From positions 1-64,000 of the forward strand of contig NZ_JAQWOO010000090.1 in assembly GCF_029245835.1 (NCBI RefSeq): a DNA stretch of 64,000 bases, written 5' to 3'. Shown piece by piece: positions 35,427 through 44,312 of this stretch. Each line of letters starts with the position of its first letter. Position 1 is the stretch's first letter. The translations under genes and the position numbers were made by a program. This DNA comes from Algibacter sp. (GTDB taxonomy: Bacteria > Bacteroidota > Bacteroidia > Flavobacteriales > Flavobacteriaceae). The notes below the pieces were generated by a model. That model saw only the letters and a program-made list of their open reading frames with translations, had not been told where the DNA came from and ran no database searches.

Positions 35427-36371
35427 CTAAAACTTATAGCTTAAACCAAGTGTGTAATACGTTTGTAAATCATTATCAACATTGTCAAAATTTGGCTCAG
35501 TTTGAGCAGGAACTGCTAAAGGATCAAACTGTCCTAATGCATAATTTAAAGCCTCTTGTTTGTTGCTTCTTAAACCAAAATCAAAACCAACACCAATCAT
35601 TTTCCATAAGGTATAACCAAAAGAGTTAGACCAAGTCCAGTTAGAGAAGTCTCCAGACTTATAACTTTGGAAAGCAGACAAGTTAGTCTTAAAATTAATA
35701 GCTCCAATTTGTCTTGTGTAATCTGCAACTATTTTTGCACCTAAAGACGATTCAAAAACAGAATTGCTATCAGCAAAAACAAAGTTGTAGTTTAAAGGGT
35801 GTATTACTACGATTAAGTTTTCAATAGGCGTCCAAGTTGCACCAACACCAACATCTAAATAACCTGGGTCATTAAAGTTGTCTAACAATGTTGTTCTATA
35901 TTCTGCTAATCCAGAAACAGCTAAGTTTTTAGTAATATTTCTACCGTATAAAGATGAAATATTGAACACATCTGTTGTAGGGTTGAAATCTTCACTGTCA
36001 GCATTAGTATCTTTATTATCTAATTTTACCCAATTCAAGTTTGAAGTTAAACTGTTTCTCCAAAAGAATTTATCTTCAATTAAATTAGCAAAGGCATTAA
36101 TTGTTATACCAATATTACCTGAAGCATTGTTTGGAGCCCCTTGAGCGTACCAATTATTAAAGTTGGATAAACTACCACCAATAGTACCAAAAGCACCTTT
36201 TCTCCATCCTGGAAGGGCGTCAATCTTACCTTGTAAAGCGTTTGCTTCTGCTTGAGCAGCATCTGCTATAGCTTGTTTTTCAGCTTTCTGAGCTTGTAAT
36301 TCTTCTTTAGTTTGTGCATTCATCGAAACCATTCCGATGAGTAATGCAAATAATAATAATGGTTTTTTCAT
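35427..36371 (-). CDS. DUF3078 domain-containing outer-membrane protein
   Basis: A 314-aa protein with signal peptide MKKPLLLFALLIGMVSMNA, a short Ala/Gln/Lys-rich helical stretch (KEELQAQKAEKQAIADAAQAEAN, about 22-47) and then a DUF3078 region starting GWRKGAFGTIGGSLSNFNNWYAQG. The remainder consists of alternating aromatic strands and ends YYTLGLSYKF, consistent with a small beta barrel in the outer membrane. Function unknown; the family is specific to Bacteroidota. It lies downstream of the suf genes but has its own TATATTTG box 23 bases before the start of the gene, so it is probably expressed independently. Confidence 0.87.
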   Translation of the reverse strand: MKKPLLLFALLIGMVSMNAQTKEELQAQKAEKQAIADAAQAEANALQGKIDALPGWRKGAFGTIGGSLSNFNNWYAQGAPNNASGNIGITINAFANLIEDKFFWRNSLTSNLNWVKLDNKDTNADSEDFNPTTDVFNISSLYGRNITKNLAVSGLAEYRTTLLDNFNDPGYLDVGVGATWTPIENLIVVIHPLNYNFVFADSNSVFESSLGAKIVADYTRQIGAINFKTNLSAFQSYKSGDFSNWTWSNSFGYTLWKMIGVGFDFGLRSNKQEALNYALGQFDPLAVPAQTEPNFDNVDNDLQTYYTLGLSYKF

Positions 36372-36394
36372 TTCTTAAATTTTAAAAATGTGTG

Positions 36395-36402
36395 CAAATA
36401 TA
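36395..36402 (-). promoter_or_regulatory. Promoter -7 box (TATATTTG) for the DUF3078 gene
   Basis: An exact TAnnTTTG match on the minus strand, 23 bases before the DUF3078 ATG. Confidence 0.5.
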
Positions 36403-36495
36403 GGTTGATTTTTATTCTCATAGAAAATCAATTCAATTAAAAGTAATTATGTGTAAGACCCTTAGAATGGAGTAAGGTCACAATAAAATACGAGA

Positions 36496-37002
36496 TTATT
36501 TCTTTTTAAAAAGTGGGACAGAAGAACAGGCTTCACCATACATAATAGATTTTGCAACAGCCTTAAGTTTGTTTGAAAGCATAATGTAAGCGTTTTGAGG
36601 CACTGGTTTATTGGAACAGCCTTTTATAATTATAGGCTTATCTTGAAATTCAGAAATATCAAGATGACTTATGATGTCTTGATAGATAGATGTTTCTAAA
36701 TTATCTAAGTTGCCAACAATAACTTTTTTTGCATAAGGCTCTAAATGAATACTTAAAAGCATGTAAGCCCAACCTGGAATAATAGCATCTGTACTACAAG
36801 TTAAAGCGATGTAGTTGTCTTGATATTGGTTCCAGTTAAACTCATTTACTTGGGTTCTAAAATCTTTTTCGCGAAGCACAAAACCTTCAAACAGCCAATC
36901 TTTAATATCAAACAAAACACGTTTCCCTTCAGGGTAAAAATCCTCAAGGTCTATAGTAACTAATTTGCTACTTGCTACGCGATTTATGATTTCGTCTTTC
37001 AA
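36496..37002 (-). CDS. DUF2480 family protein
   Basis: A 168-aa cytosolic protein without signal peptide or membrane segments. It matches the DUF2480 pattern: EIINRVASSKLVTIDLEDFYP at the start, WLFEGFVLREKDFR, and YGEACSSVPLFKKK at the end. No function is assigned to the family. It follows the MIP18-type sufT-like gene by 72 bases in the same direction, and this neighbourhood with SUF genes recurs in flavobacteria, so a link to Fe-S assembly is possible; that is inference. The cysteines (C89, C129, C160) might bind a metal. Confidence 0.85.
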   Translation of the reverse strand: MKDEIINRVASSKLVTIDLEDFYPEGKRVLFDIKDWLFEGFVLREKDFRTQVNEFNWNQYQDNYIALTCSTDAIIPGWAYMLLSIHLEPYAKKVIVGNLDNLETSIYQDIISHLDISEFQDKPIIIKGCSNKPVPQNAYIMLSNKLKAVAKSIMYGEACSSVPLFKKK

Positions 37003-37074
37003 AAAAGTATGTTGTTAATCTGATTGTTGTTAAGTTAGTTTTACTATGAATAATAACTGAGACTTTCAACTCTC

Positions 37075-37398
37075 TTAAAGCATACCTAATTCTAACTTAG
37101 CTTCTTCGCTCATCAATTCTTGTGTCCAAGGTGGATCGAAAGTGATTTCTACTTCGGCATCTTTTACTTCGTTAAGCGATTTTACTTTTTCTTCAACTTC
37201 TAATGGTAAAGTTTCTGCAACAGGGCAGTTAGGAGTTGTAAGCGTCATTAATATTTTAACATCATAATCTTCATTCACAAATACATCGTAAATTAAACCT
37301 AATTCGTAAATATCAACAGGTATTTCTGGATCGTAAATTGTTTTAAGTACGTTTACTATTTTTTCCCCTAATTCGGCGGTATCTATGGTTTCACTCAT
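37075..37398 (-). CDS. MIP18/DUF59-family Fe-S assembly protein (SufT-like)
   Basis: A 107-aa cytosolic protein of the DUF59 family, which acts in maturation or carriage of Fe-S clusters. It shows IYDPEIPVDIYELGLIYDV (21-39), the conserved cysteine C58 in TLTTPNCPVAETLP and the C-terminal FDPPWTQELMSEEAK. It is located behind sufE in the suf operon, which supports the assignment. A strong inverted repeat lies in the 84-base gap to sufE. Confidence 0.92.
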   Translation of the reverse strand: MSETIDTAELGEKIVNVLKTIYDPEIPVDIYELGLIYDVFVNEDYDVKILMTLTTPNCPVAETLPLEVEEKVKSLNEVKDAEVEITFDPPWTQELMSEEAKLELGML

Positions 37399-37423
37399 GT
37401 TTTTAATGTTTGTTGTTAATTTG

Positions 37424-37475
37424 TTTGTTGTTTAGTCGTAGGCACTAAAAACAGCTTTTCGACTAAACAACATAC
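37424..37475. repeat. Inverted repeat between sufE and the sufT-like gene
   Basis: TTTGTTGTTTAGTCG (37424-37438) is complementary to CGACTAAACAACATA (from 37460), with a 21-base loop. In the mRNA this makes a stable hairpin inside the suf operon that could tune expression of the last genes or mark an RNA processing site. There is no T run, so it is not a standard terminator. Confidence 0.65.
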
Positions 37476-37482
37476 AACTTTA

Positions 37483-37905
37483 CTAATTAAGTTGTGTTTG
37501 GTATGCAATAGCATACATTTTTAATTGCTTCACCATACTTACTAATCCATTAGCGCGTGTTGGTGATAAATGCTCTTTTAACCCTATTTTATCAATAAAG
37601 TCGGTATTAGCATTAATAATATCTTTAGGATGTTGATTTGAAAATGTTCTGATTAAAATAGCAATAATACCTTTTGTAATAATGGCATCACTATCTGCAG
37701 TAAATTCAATTTTATCATCTTTCATTTCGGCATGCACCCACACTTTACTTTGGCAACCTTTTATAATGTTGCTATCGGTTTTATATTGGTCTTTAATTAA
37801 GGGTAAATCTTTCCCTAAATCAATCATATATTGGTAACGTTCTTCCCAGTCTTCAAACATTGAGAATTCGTCTATAATTTCATTTTGAATGGCTTCAATA
37901 CTCAT
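37483..37905 (-). CDS. sufE: SufE sulfur acceptor protein
   Basis: A 140-aa cytosolic protein that accepts persulfide sulfur from SufS and hands it to SufBCD. The catalytic cysteine is C51 in IIKGCQSKVWVH, the same position as in E. coli SufE. The fold elements MFEDWEERYQYMIDLGKDLP and GLVSMVKQLKMYA match the family. It lies 120 bases downstream of sufS, on the same strand. Confidence 0.95.
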   Translation of the reverse strand: MSIEAIQNEIIDEFSMFEDWEERYQYMIDLGKDLPLIKDQYKTDSNIIKGCQSKVWVHAEMKDDKIEFTADSDAIITKGIIAILIRTFSNQHPKDIINANTDFIDKIGLKEHLSPTRANGLVSMVKQLKMYAIAYQTQLN

Positions 37906-38025
37906 AGTTTTAATTTTGTCTTCTTGATCGCAATTGAAAGGTGCTTTTAATCATTTGATTTTAAAAAGGTTTCGACTATGCTTAACTTGACAATTTCGAA
38001 TTTTTTACAAAAATACAATAAGAAA

Positions 38026-39240
38026 TTAAGACAACATCATTTTAGCTTTCTTAACACCTTCAACCAATATATCAATTTCAGCTTTAGTATTATAAAATGC
38101 AAAAGAGGCTCTAACGGTTCCTGGTATTTTATAGAAATCCATAATAGGTTGCGCACAATGGTGTCCGGTTCTAACAGCAATTCCTAATTTATCTAAAATA
38201 GTACCAACATCATATGGATGAATCCCTTCTAAATTGAAAGAGATAACAGACGTTTTATGTTTTGAAGTACCATATATTTTTAGTCCATCAATTTCTAGTA
38301 GTTTTTCTGTGCTGTACTCCAATAACTCATTTTCGTAGGCTGCAATATTATCAAAACCAACAGCATTCATATAATCTATGGCTGCTCCAAAAGCAATTCC
38401 TCCACAAATATTAGGCGTTCCTGCTTCAAATTTATGTGGTAAATCGGCATAGGTAGTCTTTTCAAAGGTTACTTCAGCTATCATTTCACCACCGCCTTGG
38501 TATGGCGGTAGTTTTTTTAGCCATGCCTCTTTTCCGTAAAGCATACCAACGCCTGTTGGCCCACAAATTTTATGCGCAGAAGTAACGTAGAAATCGACAT
38601 CTAAAGCTTGAACATCTGGTTTCATGTGTGGTGTAGATTGTGCTCCATCTATTAAAATAGCTGCACCTACCGCATGTGTTTTTTCAATGATATATTCAAT
38701 AGGATTTATAGTTCCCAAGGCATTTGAAATATGATTTACAAAAACGAGTTTAGTGTTTTCTGATAATAATTTGTCAAATTCTGACATCACAAGTTCGCCG
38801 TCTTCATTCATCGGAATGACTTTTAGAGTGGCTCCTGTGCGTTTACATAACATTTGCCAAGGCACAATATTACTGTGGTGCTCTAAGGCAGATACTATAA
38901 TTTCATCTCCTTTTTTTAATAGGGATGAAAAGCCGTTTGCTACAAGGTTAATACTGTGTGTAGTTCCTGATGTGAAAATGATTTCATGCGAAAATTTCGC
39001 GTTAAAATGTGCTTGTATTTTTAGACGTGACTGTTCGTATAAATCGGTTGCTTCTTGACTCAGCGTATGTACACCACGATGAATATTGGCGTTATAATTT
39101 GAATAATAATCTACAATAGCATCAATAACTTGTTGTGGTGTTTGTGATGTTGCTGCATTATCAAAATACACTAAGGGTTTACCATTGACTTTGCGAGAAA
39201 GAATGGGGAAGTCTTTTCTTATGTCTTCTACGTTGAACAT
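38026..39240 (-). CDS. sufS: Cysteine desulfurase SufS
   Basis: PLP-dependent group II cysteine desulfurase that provides sulfur for Fe-S clusters. The 404-aa protein starts MFNVEDIRKDFPILSRKVNG; the PLP lysine is K224 in TSAHKICGPTG, the phosphate-binding and stacking residues are in ALEHHSN, and the persulfide cysteine is C362 in RTGHHCAQP. It follows sufD after 115 bases that contain a repeat element (39254-39318). Confidence 0.96.
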   Translation of the reverse strand: MFNVEDIRKDFPILSRKVNGKPLVYFDNAATSQTPQQVIDAIVDYYSNYNANIHRGVHTLSQEATDLYEQSRLKIQAHFNAKFSHEIIFTSGTTHSINLVANGFSSLLKKGDEIIVSALEHHSNIVPWQMLCKRTGATLKVIPMNEDGELVMSEFDKLLSENTKLVFVNHISNALGTINPIEYIIEKTHAVGAAILIDGAQSTPHMKPDVQALDVDFYVTSAHKICGPTGVGMLYGKEAWLKKLPPYQGGGEMIAEVTFEKTTYADLPHKFEAGTPNICGGIAFGAAIDYMNAVGFDNIAAYENELLEYSTEKLLEIDGLKIYGTSKHKTSVISFNLEGIHPYDVGTILDKLGIAVRTGHHCAQPIMDFYKIPGTVRASFAFYNTKAEIDILVEGVKKAKMMLS

Positions 39241-39253
39241 GGCTGTTTATTTC

Positions 39254-39318
39254 TAGCCCCGATTGAGGCATTTGTTGGAGCTCCTCGCAGAGAGCGACTG
39301 CCGAAAGCGGGATTAGCT
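39254..39318. repeat. Dispersed repeat between sufD and sufS
   Basis: TAGCCCCGATTGAGGC at one end and GCCGAAAGCGGGATTAGCT at the other are partly complementary, with GGAGCTCC near the centre. The layout (GATTG end, AAAGC near the other end) resembles the family A repeats and is common in flavobacterial intergenic DNA. No coding frame. Confidence 0.6.
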
Positions 39319-39355
39319 TCAAATAATTTTTATTGATACTGAAACAAGTTCAGTA

Positions 39356-40669
39356 CTAGAGGTCGAAACCTAAATTAACGCCTAATTTGTTGGCTATAAT
39401 TTTGGTAATACGTTGTTTTAATTCTGGAATTTTAACTGAACTTAATACGTTATTACTAAATGCAAACATTAACAATGCTTTGGCTTCTTTTTCTGGAATA
39501 CCACGCGAACGCATGTAGAACATAGCGCTTTCGTCTAACTGTCCTATAGTACAACCGTGTGAGCATTTTACATCATCAGCAAAAATCTCTAATTGTGGTT
39601 TGGTGTTTATTGAGGCTTTATCACTTAATAAAATGTTATTGTTAGATTGAAATGCGTTTGTTTTTTGTGCTTCTTTATTTACCAGAACTTTACCGTTAAA
39701 AACACCTGTAGAGCTATCGGAAAAAATACCTTTATAGTCTTGATGACTTTCACAATTTGGTTCGATATGATGCACTAAGGTATTATGATCTACGTGTTGT
39801 TTATCGCCAATAATTGTGATGCCTTTTAAGGTAGAATCAAGACGCTCACCTTCTTGATAAAAGTTTAGATTGTTACGTATTAATTTACCACCAAAAGCGA
39901 ACGTATGCACGGAGGCAAGACTTTCTCTTTTCTGTTTAATAAAGGTGTTATCAATTAAAGACGCATGCTGGTTATCGTTTTGAATCTTGTAATAATCTAC
40001 AATGGCACGTTTGTTAGTGAAAATTTCAGTAACACTATTGGTTAAAACGGGATTGTTAGTTAAACTTTGATGACGCTCAATAATTTGTACATGCGAGTTC
40101 TCATCTACCACAATTAAATTACGTGGTTGTAACATGGTAGCAGATTCTTTTCCTGTTGAAAAATGTAGAATTTGAATGGGTTTTTCTACCACTTTATTTT
40201 TAGGAATATGAATGTAAGCGCCTTCGTTTGAAAATGCCGTATTTAATGATGCTAGGCTATCTTTTGTAGCAGCTTTATTGAAATAATTTTCAATAATCAA
40301 TTGGTATTTTGGTTTGTTTAAAGCGGAAGACATTAAACATACATCAATACCATCGTGTGTGGTTTGAGATAAGTGTGACGAATATTTACCATCTATAAAG
40401 ATGATTTTATAAGTATCAATATCATGGATGAAATATTTTTTAACATCCTTATAATCTAAAGCGTTTTCTTGTTTTGGGAAAACACTATAGTCTTCTTTTA
40501 AAACACTGTTTAAAGAGGTGTATTTCCAATCTTCTTCTTTTTTTGAAGGAAAGCCTTTTTCTTCAAATACTTTTATAGCATCAGATCTCACATCATGGAT
40601 ATATCCATCTATATCGACATGATTTTCGAATGCTAAAAATGATGATACTAATTTTTCTTTTAAATCCAT
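39356..40669 (-). CDS. sufD: Fe-S cluster assembly protein SufD
   Basis: A 437-aa scaffold subunit of the SufBC2D complex. It has the SufBD beta-helix core (GAYIHIPKNKVVEKPIQILHFSTG, then HTFAFGGKLIRNNLNF and HGCTIGQLDESAMFYMRSRGI with the conserved His and Cys of the SufD end) and the N-terminal KKEEDWKYTSL motif typical of the family. SufD supports iron acquisition in the scaffold. It follows sufC after 134 bases with a CAGT-rich tract. Confidence 0.95.
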   Translation of the reverse strand: MDLKEKLVSSFLAFENHVDIDGYIHDVRSDAIKVFEEKGFPSKKEEDWKYTSLNSVLKEDYSVFPKQENALDYKDVKKYFIHDIDTYKIIFIDGKYSSHLSQTTHDGIDVCLMSSALNKPKYQLIIENYFNKAATKDSLASLNTAFSNEGAYIHIPKNKVVEKPIQILHFSTGKESATMLQPRNLIVVDENSHVQIIERHQSLTNNPVLTNSVTEIFTNKRAIVDYYKIQNDNQHASLIDNTFIKQKRESLASVHTFAFGGKLIRNNLNFYQEGERLDSTLKGITIIGDKQHVDHNTLVHHIEPNCESHQDYKGIFSDSSTGVFNGKVLVNKEAQKTNAFQSNNNILLSDKASINTKPQLEIFADDVKCSHGCTIGQLDESAMFYMRSRGIPEKEAKALLMFAFSNNVLSSVKIPELKQRITKIIANKLGVNLGFDL

Positions 40670-40803
40670 TTCTATCAGTTTTCAGTCTTAGTCTCAGTTT
40701 TCAGTAAAAAGATAAACCAGAAAAAACTGTGTGCTATTTTTAAAATTTTGAGTATTCAGTTTTGAGTAAGCTACTGCAAACTGTAGCTGGATACTGCAAA
40801 CTT
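40670..40803. other. CAGT-rich intergenic tract between sufC and sufD
   Basis: On the plus strand it carries repeated CAGT(C/T)TT-type units (40676-40707) and two ACTGCAAACTG-type units near 40770-40800. A similar short CAGT tract is present at 7827-7852. No coding frame or promoter box is obvious. Confidence 0.5.
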
Positions 40804-41556
40804 TTACGCGTTTACTTCTTCTTTAATCCAGTCGTAGCCTTTTTCTTCTAGCTCATGTGCTAGCTCTTTGCCACCAGATTTTACAATTCTTCCATTGTAC
40901 AAAACATGTACAAAATCCGGAACGATATAATCTAATAAGCGTTGGTAATGCGTAATCACAACCACTGCATTGTCTTTGCTTTTTAATTTATTTACACCGT
41001 TAGCTACAATACGAAGTGCATCAATATCTAATCCAGAATCGGTTTCATCAAGTATTGCTAATTTTGGTTCTAACATTGCCATTTGAAAAATCTCATTACG
41101 TTTTTTCTCTCCACCAGAAAATCCTTCGTTTAAAGAGCGCGATAAAAATTTTCTATCAATTTCTAATAACTCAGATTTTTCACGAATCATTTTTAGCATA
41201 TCTTTCGCAGGCATATCTTCTAAGCCTTTAGCTTTGCGCGTTGCGTTAATAGCAGTTTTCATGAAATTAGTAACAGATACTCCAGGGATTTCTACAGGAT
41301 ATTGAAAGGATAAAAATACGCCTTTGTGAGCGCGCTCTTCTGCTGCTAGTTCTTCTATATCTTCGTTTTCAAAAAAGATGTTTCCTTTTGTAACTTCGTA
41401 CTCTTCTTTTCCTGCAACAACTGATGCCAATGTACTTTTACCAGAACCGTTAGGTCCCATTATAGCATGAACTTCACCTGGTTTTACTTCAAGGTTAATA
41501 CCTTTTAAGATGCTTTTACCTTCAACACTTGCGTGTAAATTATTTATTTTTAACAT
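40804..41556 (-). CDS. sufC: Fe-S cluster assembly ATPase SufC
   Basis: A 250-aa cytosolic ABC ATPase of the SufBC2D scaffold. Walker A GPNGSGKST at 34-42, the ABC signature as FSGGEKKRNEI, Walker B region KLAILDETDSGLDIDAL, and the His switch VVITHYQRLL. The ATG is 1 base after the stop codon of the small lipoprotein gene, so the three genes from sufB are tightly coupled. Confidence 0.97.
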   Translation of the reverse strand: MLKINNLHASVEGKSILKGINLEVKPGEVHAIMGPNGSGKSTLASVVAGKEEYEVTKGNIFFENEDIEELAAEERAHKGVFLSFQYPVEIPGVSVTNFMKTAINATRKAKGLEDMPAKDMLKMIREKSELLEIDRKFLSRSLNEGFSGGEKKRNEIFQMAMLEPKLAILDETDSGLDIDALRIVANGVNKLKSKDNAVVVITHYQRLLDYIVPDFVHVLYNGRIVKSGGKELAHELEEKGYDWIKEEVNA

Positions 41557-41557
41557 A

Positions 41558-41980
41558 CTATTGATTTCCTAGTTTTATAACTTTATTTTCGTCTTTTGGT
41601 GATGCTTTGATACTTAATATTTCAACAACTTCAACCTTGTTCTCCCAAAGAATCTTTTCGTCTTTTTGGTTTGTTATTTTTCCTCGTATTTCAACTTGAA
41701 CCATATCAGTTGGCTCTGTTTTGTATTGTTGTGCTTGATTATTTAGTGCTTCTAATTTATCTGTAATTAGAATACCATAAATCTCTGCATGTGTTTGTAA
41801 AACGGCAGCACCATCATAATACACAAATTCGCCTTTTAATAGTGTTAGTCCATCATTTTGCTTAGCTGTTTTTTCAGAATCGTCATTACTTATAGTGTCT
41901 TCTGATTGTTGAGATTTTATATCTTTTTTACAACTTAAAAATGCTGAAATACATACAAGTAGGATTAATACTTTTTTCAT
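41558..41980 (-). CDS. Small lipoprotein encoded inside the suf operon
   Basis: A 140-aa predicted lipoprotein, MKKVLILLVCISAFLSC with C17, followed by KKDIKSQQSED. A longer form from an ATG at 42001 would overlap sufB and put seven residues ahead of the signal, so 41980 is preferred. The mature part is mostly beta (LLKGEFVYYDGAAVLQTHAEIYGILITD, then MVQVEIRGKITNQ and ENKVEVVEILSI) and has no visible metal site. I do not recognise a family. It sits between sufB (10 bases upstream) and sufC (1 base downstream) in an operon of cytosolic proteins, which is odd for an exported protein. Confidence 0.75.
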   Translation of the reverse strand: MKKVLILLVCISAFLSCKKDIKSQQSEDTISNDDSEKTAKQNDGLTLLKGEFVYYDGAAVLQTHAEIYGILITDKLEALNNQAQQYKTEPTDMVQVEIRGKITNQKDEKILWENKVEVVEILSIKASPKDENKVIKLGNQ

Positions 41981-41990
41981 TTTAATTAAT

Positions 41991-43439
41991 TTAACCGACA
42001 CTTCCTTCTAAACTTATTTCTAATAATTTTTGTGCTTCAACAGCAAATTCCATAGGGAGTTTATTTAAAACATCTTTACTAAAACCGTTTACGATTAATG
42101 CAATGGCTTTCTCTGTATCAATACCTCTTTGGTTACAATAGAAAATTTGGTCTTCACCAATTTTACTAGTGGTTGCTTCGTGTTCAATTTTTGCTGTTTT
42201 GTTTTTAGCTTCTATGTACGGGAATGTATGTGCACCGCATTCGTTACCCATTAACAAACTATCACATTGTGAAAAGTTACGTGCATTTTCGGCTCTTGAA
42301 TTTATTTGAACTAAACCACGGTAACTGTTTTGAGATTTCCCTGCTGAAATTCCTTTTGAAATGATAGTGGATTTCGTGTTTTTTCCTAAGTGGATCATTT
42401 TTGTCCCTGTATCGGCTTGCTGGTAGTTGTTAGTTACGGCTATTGAGTAAAACTCACCAACTGAATTATCACCTTTTAAAACACATGACGGATATTTCCA
42501 AGTTACTGCAGATCCTGTTTCTACCTGAGTCCAAGAAATTTTTGCGTTTTTCTCGCACAAACCACGCTTGGTAACAAAGTTAAAAACACCCCCTTTACCT
42601 TCAGCATTTCCAGGATACCAGTTTTGTACTGTAGAATATTTTATTTCAGCATCATCTAAAGCAATCAGCTCAACAACGGCTGCGTGTAATTGATTCTCGT
42701 CACGACTTGGTGCCGTACAGCCTTCAAGGTAACTTACATAACTGCCTTCATCAGCAATTACTAAAGTTCTTTCAAATTGTCCAGTTCCTGCTTGATTTAT
42801 TCTAAAGTATGTAGATAATTCCATTGGGCAACGAACGCCTTTTGGAATGTAGCAGAAACTTCCATCACTAAATACAGCAGAATTTAAAGCGGCGTAAAAG
42901 TTGTCTTTTTGCGGGACTACAGTTCCAAGATGTTTTTTTACAAGTTCTGGATGCTCTTTTATAGCTTCAGAAATACTCATAAAAATAATGCCTTTTTCTC
43001 CTAATGTTTTTTTGAATGTAGTAGCTACAGAAACAGAATCTACAACAACATCCATGGCTACATTAGCTAACTTTTTTTGTTCATCAATAGAGATACCAAG
43101 TTTAGCAAATGTTGCTAAAAGCTCAGGGTCTACTTCATCTAAACTATCGTATTTAGGTTTGCTATTTGGTGCAGAATAATAGGAGATACCTTGAAAATCT
43201 GGTTTTTTGTAATGCACATTTGCCCATTCTGGCTCGGTCATTTCTTTCCAGACTTTAAAAGCTTCCAAACGCCATTCAGTCATCCATTCTGGTTCTTCTT
43301 TTCTTTTAGAAATAGCACGAACAATATCTTCGTTTAAACCATTAGGAAACGTGTCAGATTCTATATCTGTATAAAACCCGTATTCATATTCCTTGGTTTT
43401 TAATTCTTCGCGTAAATCATCCTCGGTATATTTCGACAT
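41991..43439 (-). CDS. sufB: Fe-S cluster assembly protein SufB
   Basis: A 482-aa core scaffold subunit on which the cluster forms. It shows the SufB-specific N-terminal part ([31 protein letters not shown]), [45 protein letters not shown] and the C-terminal [15 protein letters not shown] with the conserved cysteine, followed by [21 protein letters not shown]. Length and motifs match the family. It starts 15 bases after the SufA-like gene. Confidence 0.97.
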   Translation of the reverse strand: MSKYTEDDLREELKTKEYEYGFYTDIESDTFPNGLNEDIVRAISKRKEEPEWMTEWRLEAFKVWKEMTEPEWANVHYKKPDFQGISYYSAPNSKPKYDSLDEVDPELLATFAKLGISIDEQKKLANVAMDVVVDSVSVATTFKKTLGEKGIIFMSISEAIKEHPELVKKHLGTVVPQKDNFYAALNSAVFSDGSFCYIPKGVRCPMELSTYFRINQAGTGQFERTLVIADEGSYVSYLEGCTAPSRDENQLHAAVVELIALDDAEIKYSTVQNWYPGNAEGKGGVFNFVTKRGLCEKNAKISWTQVETGSAVTWKYPSCVLKGDNSVGEFYSIAVTNNYQQADTGTKMIHLGKNTKSTIISKGISAGKSQNSYRGLVQINSRAENARNFSQCDSLLMGNECGAHTFPYIEAKNKTAKIEHEATTSKIGEDQIFYCNQRGIDTEKAIALIVNGFSKDVLNKLPMEFAVEAQKLLEISLEGSVG

Positions 43440-43454
43440 ATTGCTTTCTTATTT

Positions 43455-43784
43455 TTATAATGAAAATGATTCGCCACAACCACAAGTACGGTTAGCGTTA
43501 GGATTGTTAAAAACGAAACCCGTTCCGTTTAATCCTCCTGAATATTCTAGTGTTGTTCCTATTAGGTATAAAAAACTTTTTTTGTCGACTATGATTTTTA
43601 TGTCATTGTCTTCAAAAACTTTATCGCCTTCTTGTTGTTCTTTATCAAAATTCAAATCATAAGATAACCCAGAACAACCGCCACTTTTTACGCCAACACG
43701 AACATAGTCGATAGCTGCATTGAAACCATCATCAGCCATAAGCTCAATCACTTTCTTTTTAGCTGTTTCAGAGACTTTTATCAT
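43455..43784 (-). CDS. sufA: A-type Fe-S carrier protein (SufA/IscA family)
   Basis: A 109-aa cytosolic A-type carrier that moves Fe-S clusters to target proteins. The three conserved cysteines are C37 (SGGCSGLSY), C101 and C103 (RTCGCGESF). It is the first gene of the suf operon, preceded by a TATATTTG box. The choice of sufA over iscA follows from the SUF neighbourhood. Confidence 0.95.
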   Translation of the reverse strand: MIKVSETAKKKVIELMADDGFNAAIDYVRVGVKSGGCSGLSYDLNFDKEQQEGDKVFEDNDIKIIVDKKSFLYLIGTTLEYSGGLNGTGFVFNNPNANRTCGCGESFSL

Positions 43785-43849
43785 ATTATTTTTTAATTAA
43801 ACTTAGTTTTGAATTAATATTTTTATTAAGACAGTTTCTAAATAGAGCA

Positions 43850-43857
43850 CAAATATA
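43850..43857 (-). promoter_or_regulatory. Promoter -7 box (TATATTTG) for the suf operon
   Basis: An exact TAnnTTTG match on the minus strand, 65 bases before the sufA start. No palindromic IscR- or Fur-like site was evident. Confidence 0.5.
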
Positions 43858-43998
43858 CAATATAAGTCCCTGAAAATCGAATAACCTAACATTATATTAT
43901 TATATAGTTAGATAGCTTTTTCTTATCAATTTATGAAGTACTCAATTAAAGGGTATTACCTTCTTTTGACTAATTTTATTGAGTAATACTTTTAAAGT

Positions 43999-44208
43999 TT
44001 AAGCGGTTCTTTTTTTGTAAAGAAGCGATGAGAATTTTTCGTTTTCTTTCAGAGAAACGGGCGTTATAGATCCATTATCCTCAAATTTAAAATACTTTTT
44101 ACAACATTTACATATTAACTCTGGAGTATTTGTACTAGCATGACTCAAACGAAAATAATTATGCCCATAAGTGGTACAAAAAATATTAGATGTTATACTT
44201 TTATTCAT
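43999..44208 (-). CDS. Small zinc-ribbon-like protein, paralogue 1
   Basis: A 69-aa protein with C11...YGHNYFRL then LICKCCKKYF. The pattern Cys-x3-GH...Cys-x-Cys-Cys resembles the short DUF1660-type proteins. It shares this layout with the genes at 49897-50157 and 50231-50497, although its second half is diverged. Likely to bind one zinc ion; function unknown. It stands alone between the suf promoter region and the diheme enzyme gene. Confidence 0.6.
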   Translation of the reverse strand: MNKSITSNIFCTTYGHNYFRLSHASTNTPELICKCCKKYFKFEDNGSITPVSLKENEKFSSLLYKKRTA

Positions 44209-44312
44209 AAAACTAATCTTTTCGTTGGATTAAATTAATTAAAAATTAATAAACAAACAGCTTAAAAACGTTTTTTTTCGATGAAATTCGTTTTTGTATA
44301 GTATTATTCTTT

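Noticed and set aside
41981-42001. Longer N-terminus for the suf lipoprotein
   Set aside because: It would overlap sufB and place MSVKLIK ahead of a signal peptide that is complete from the next Met.
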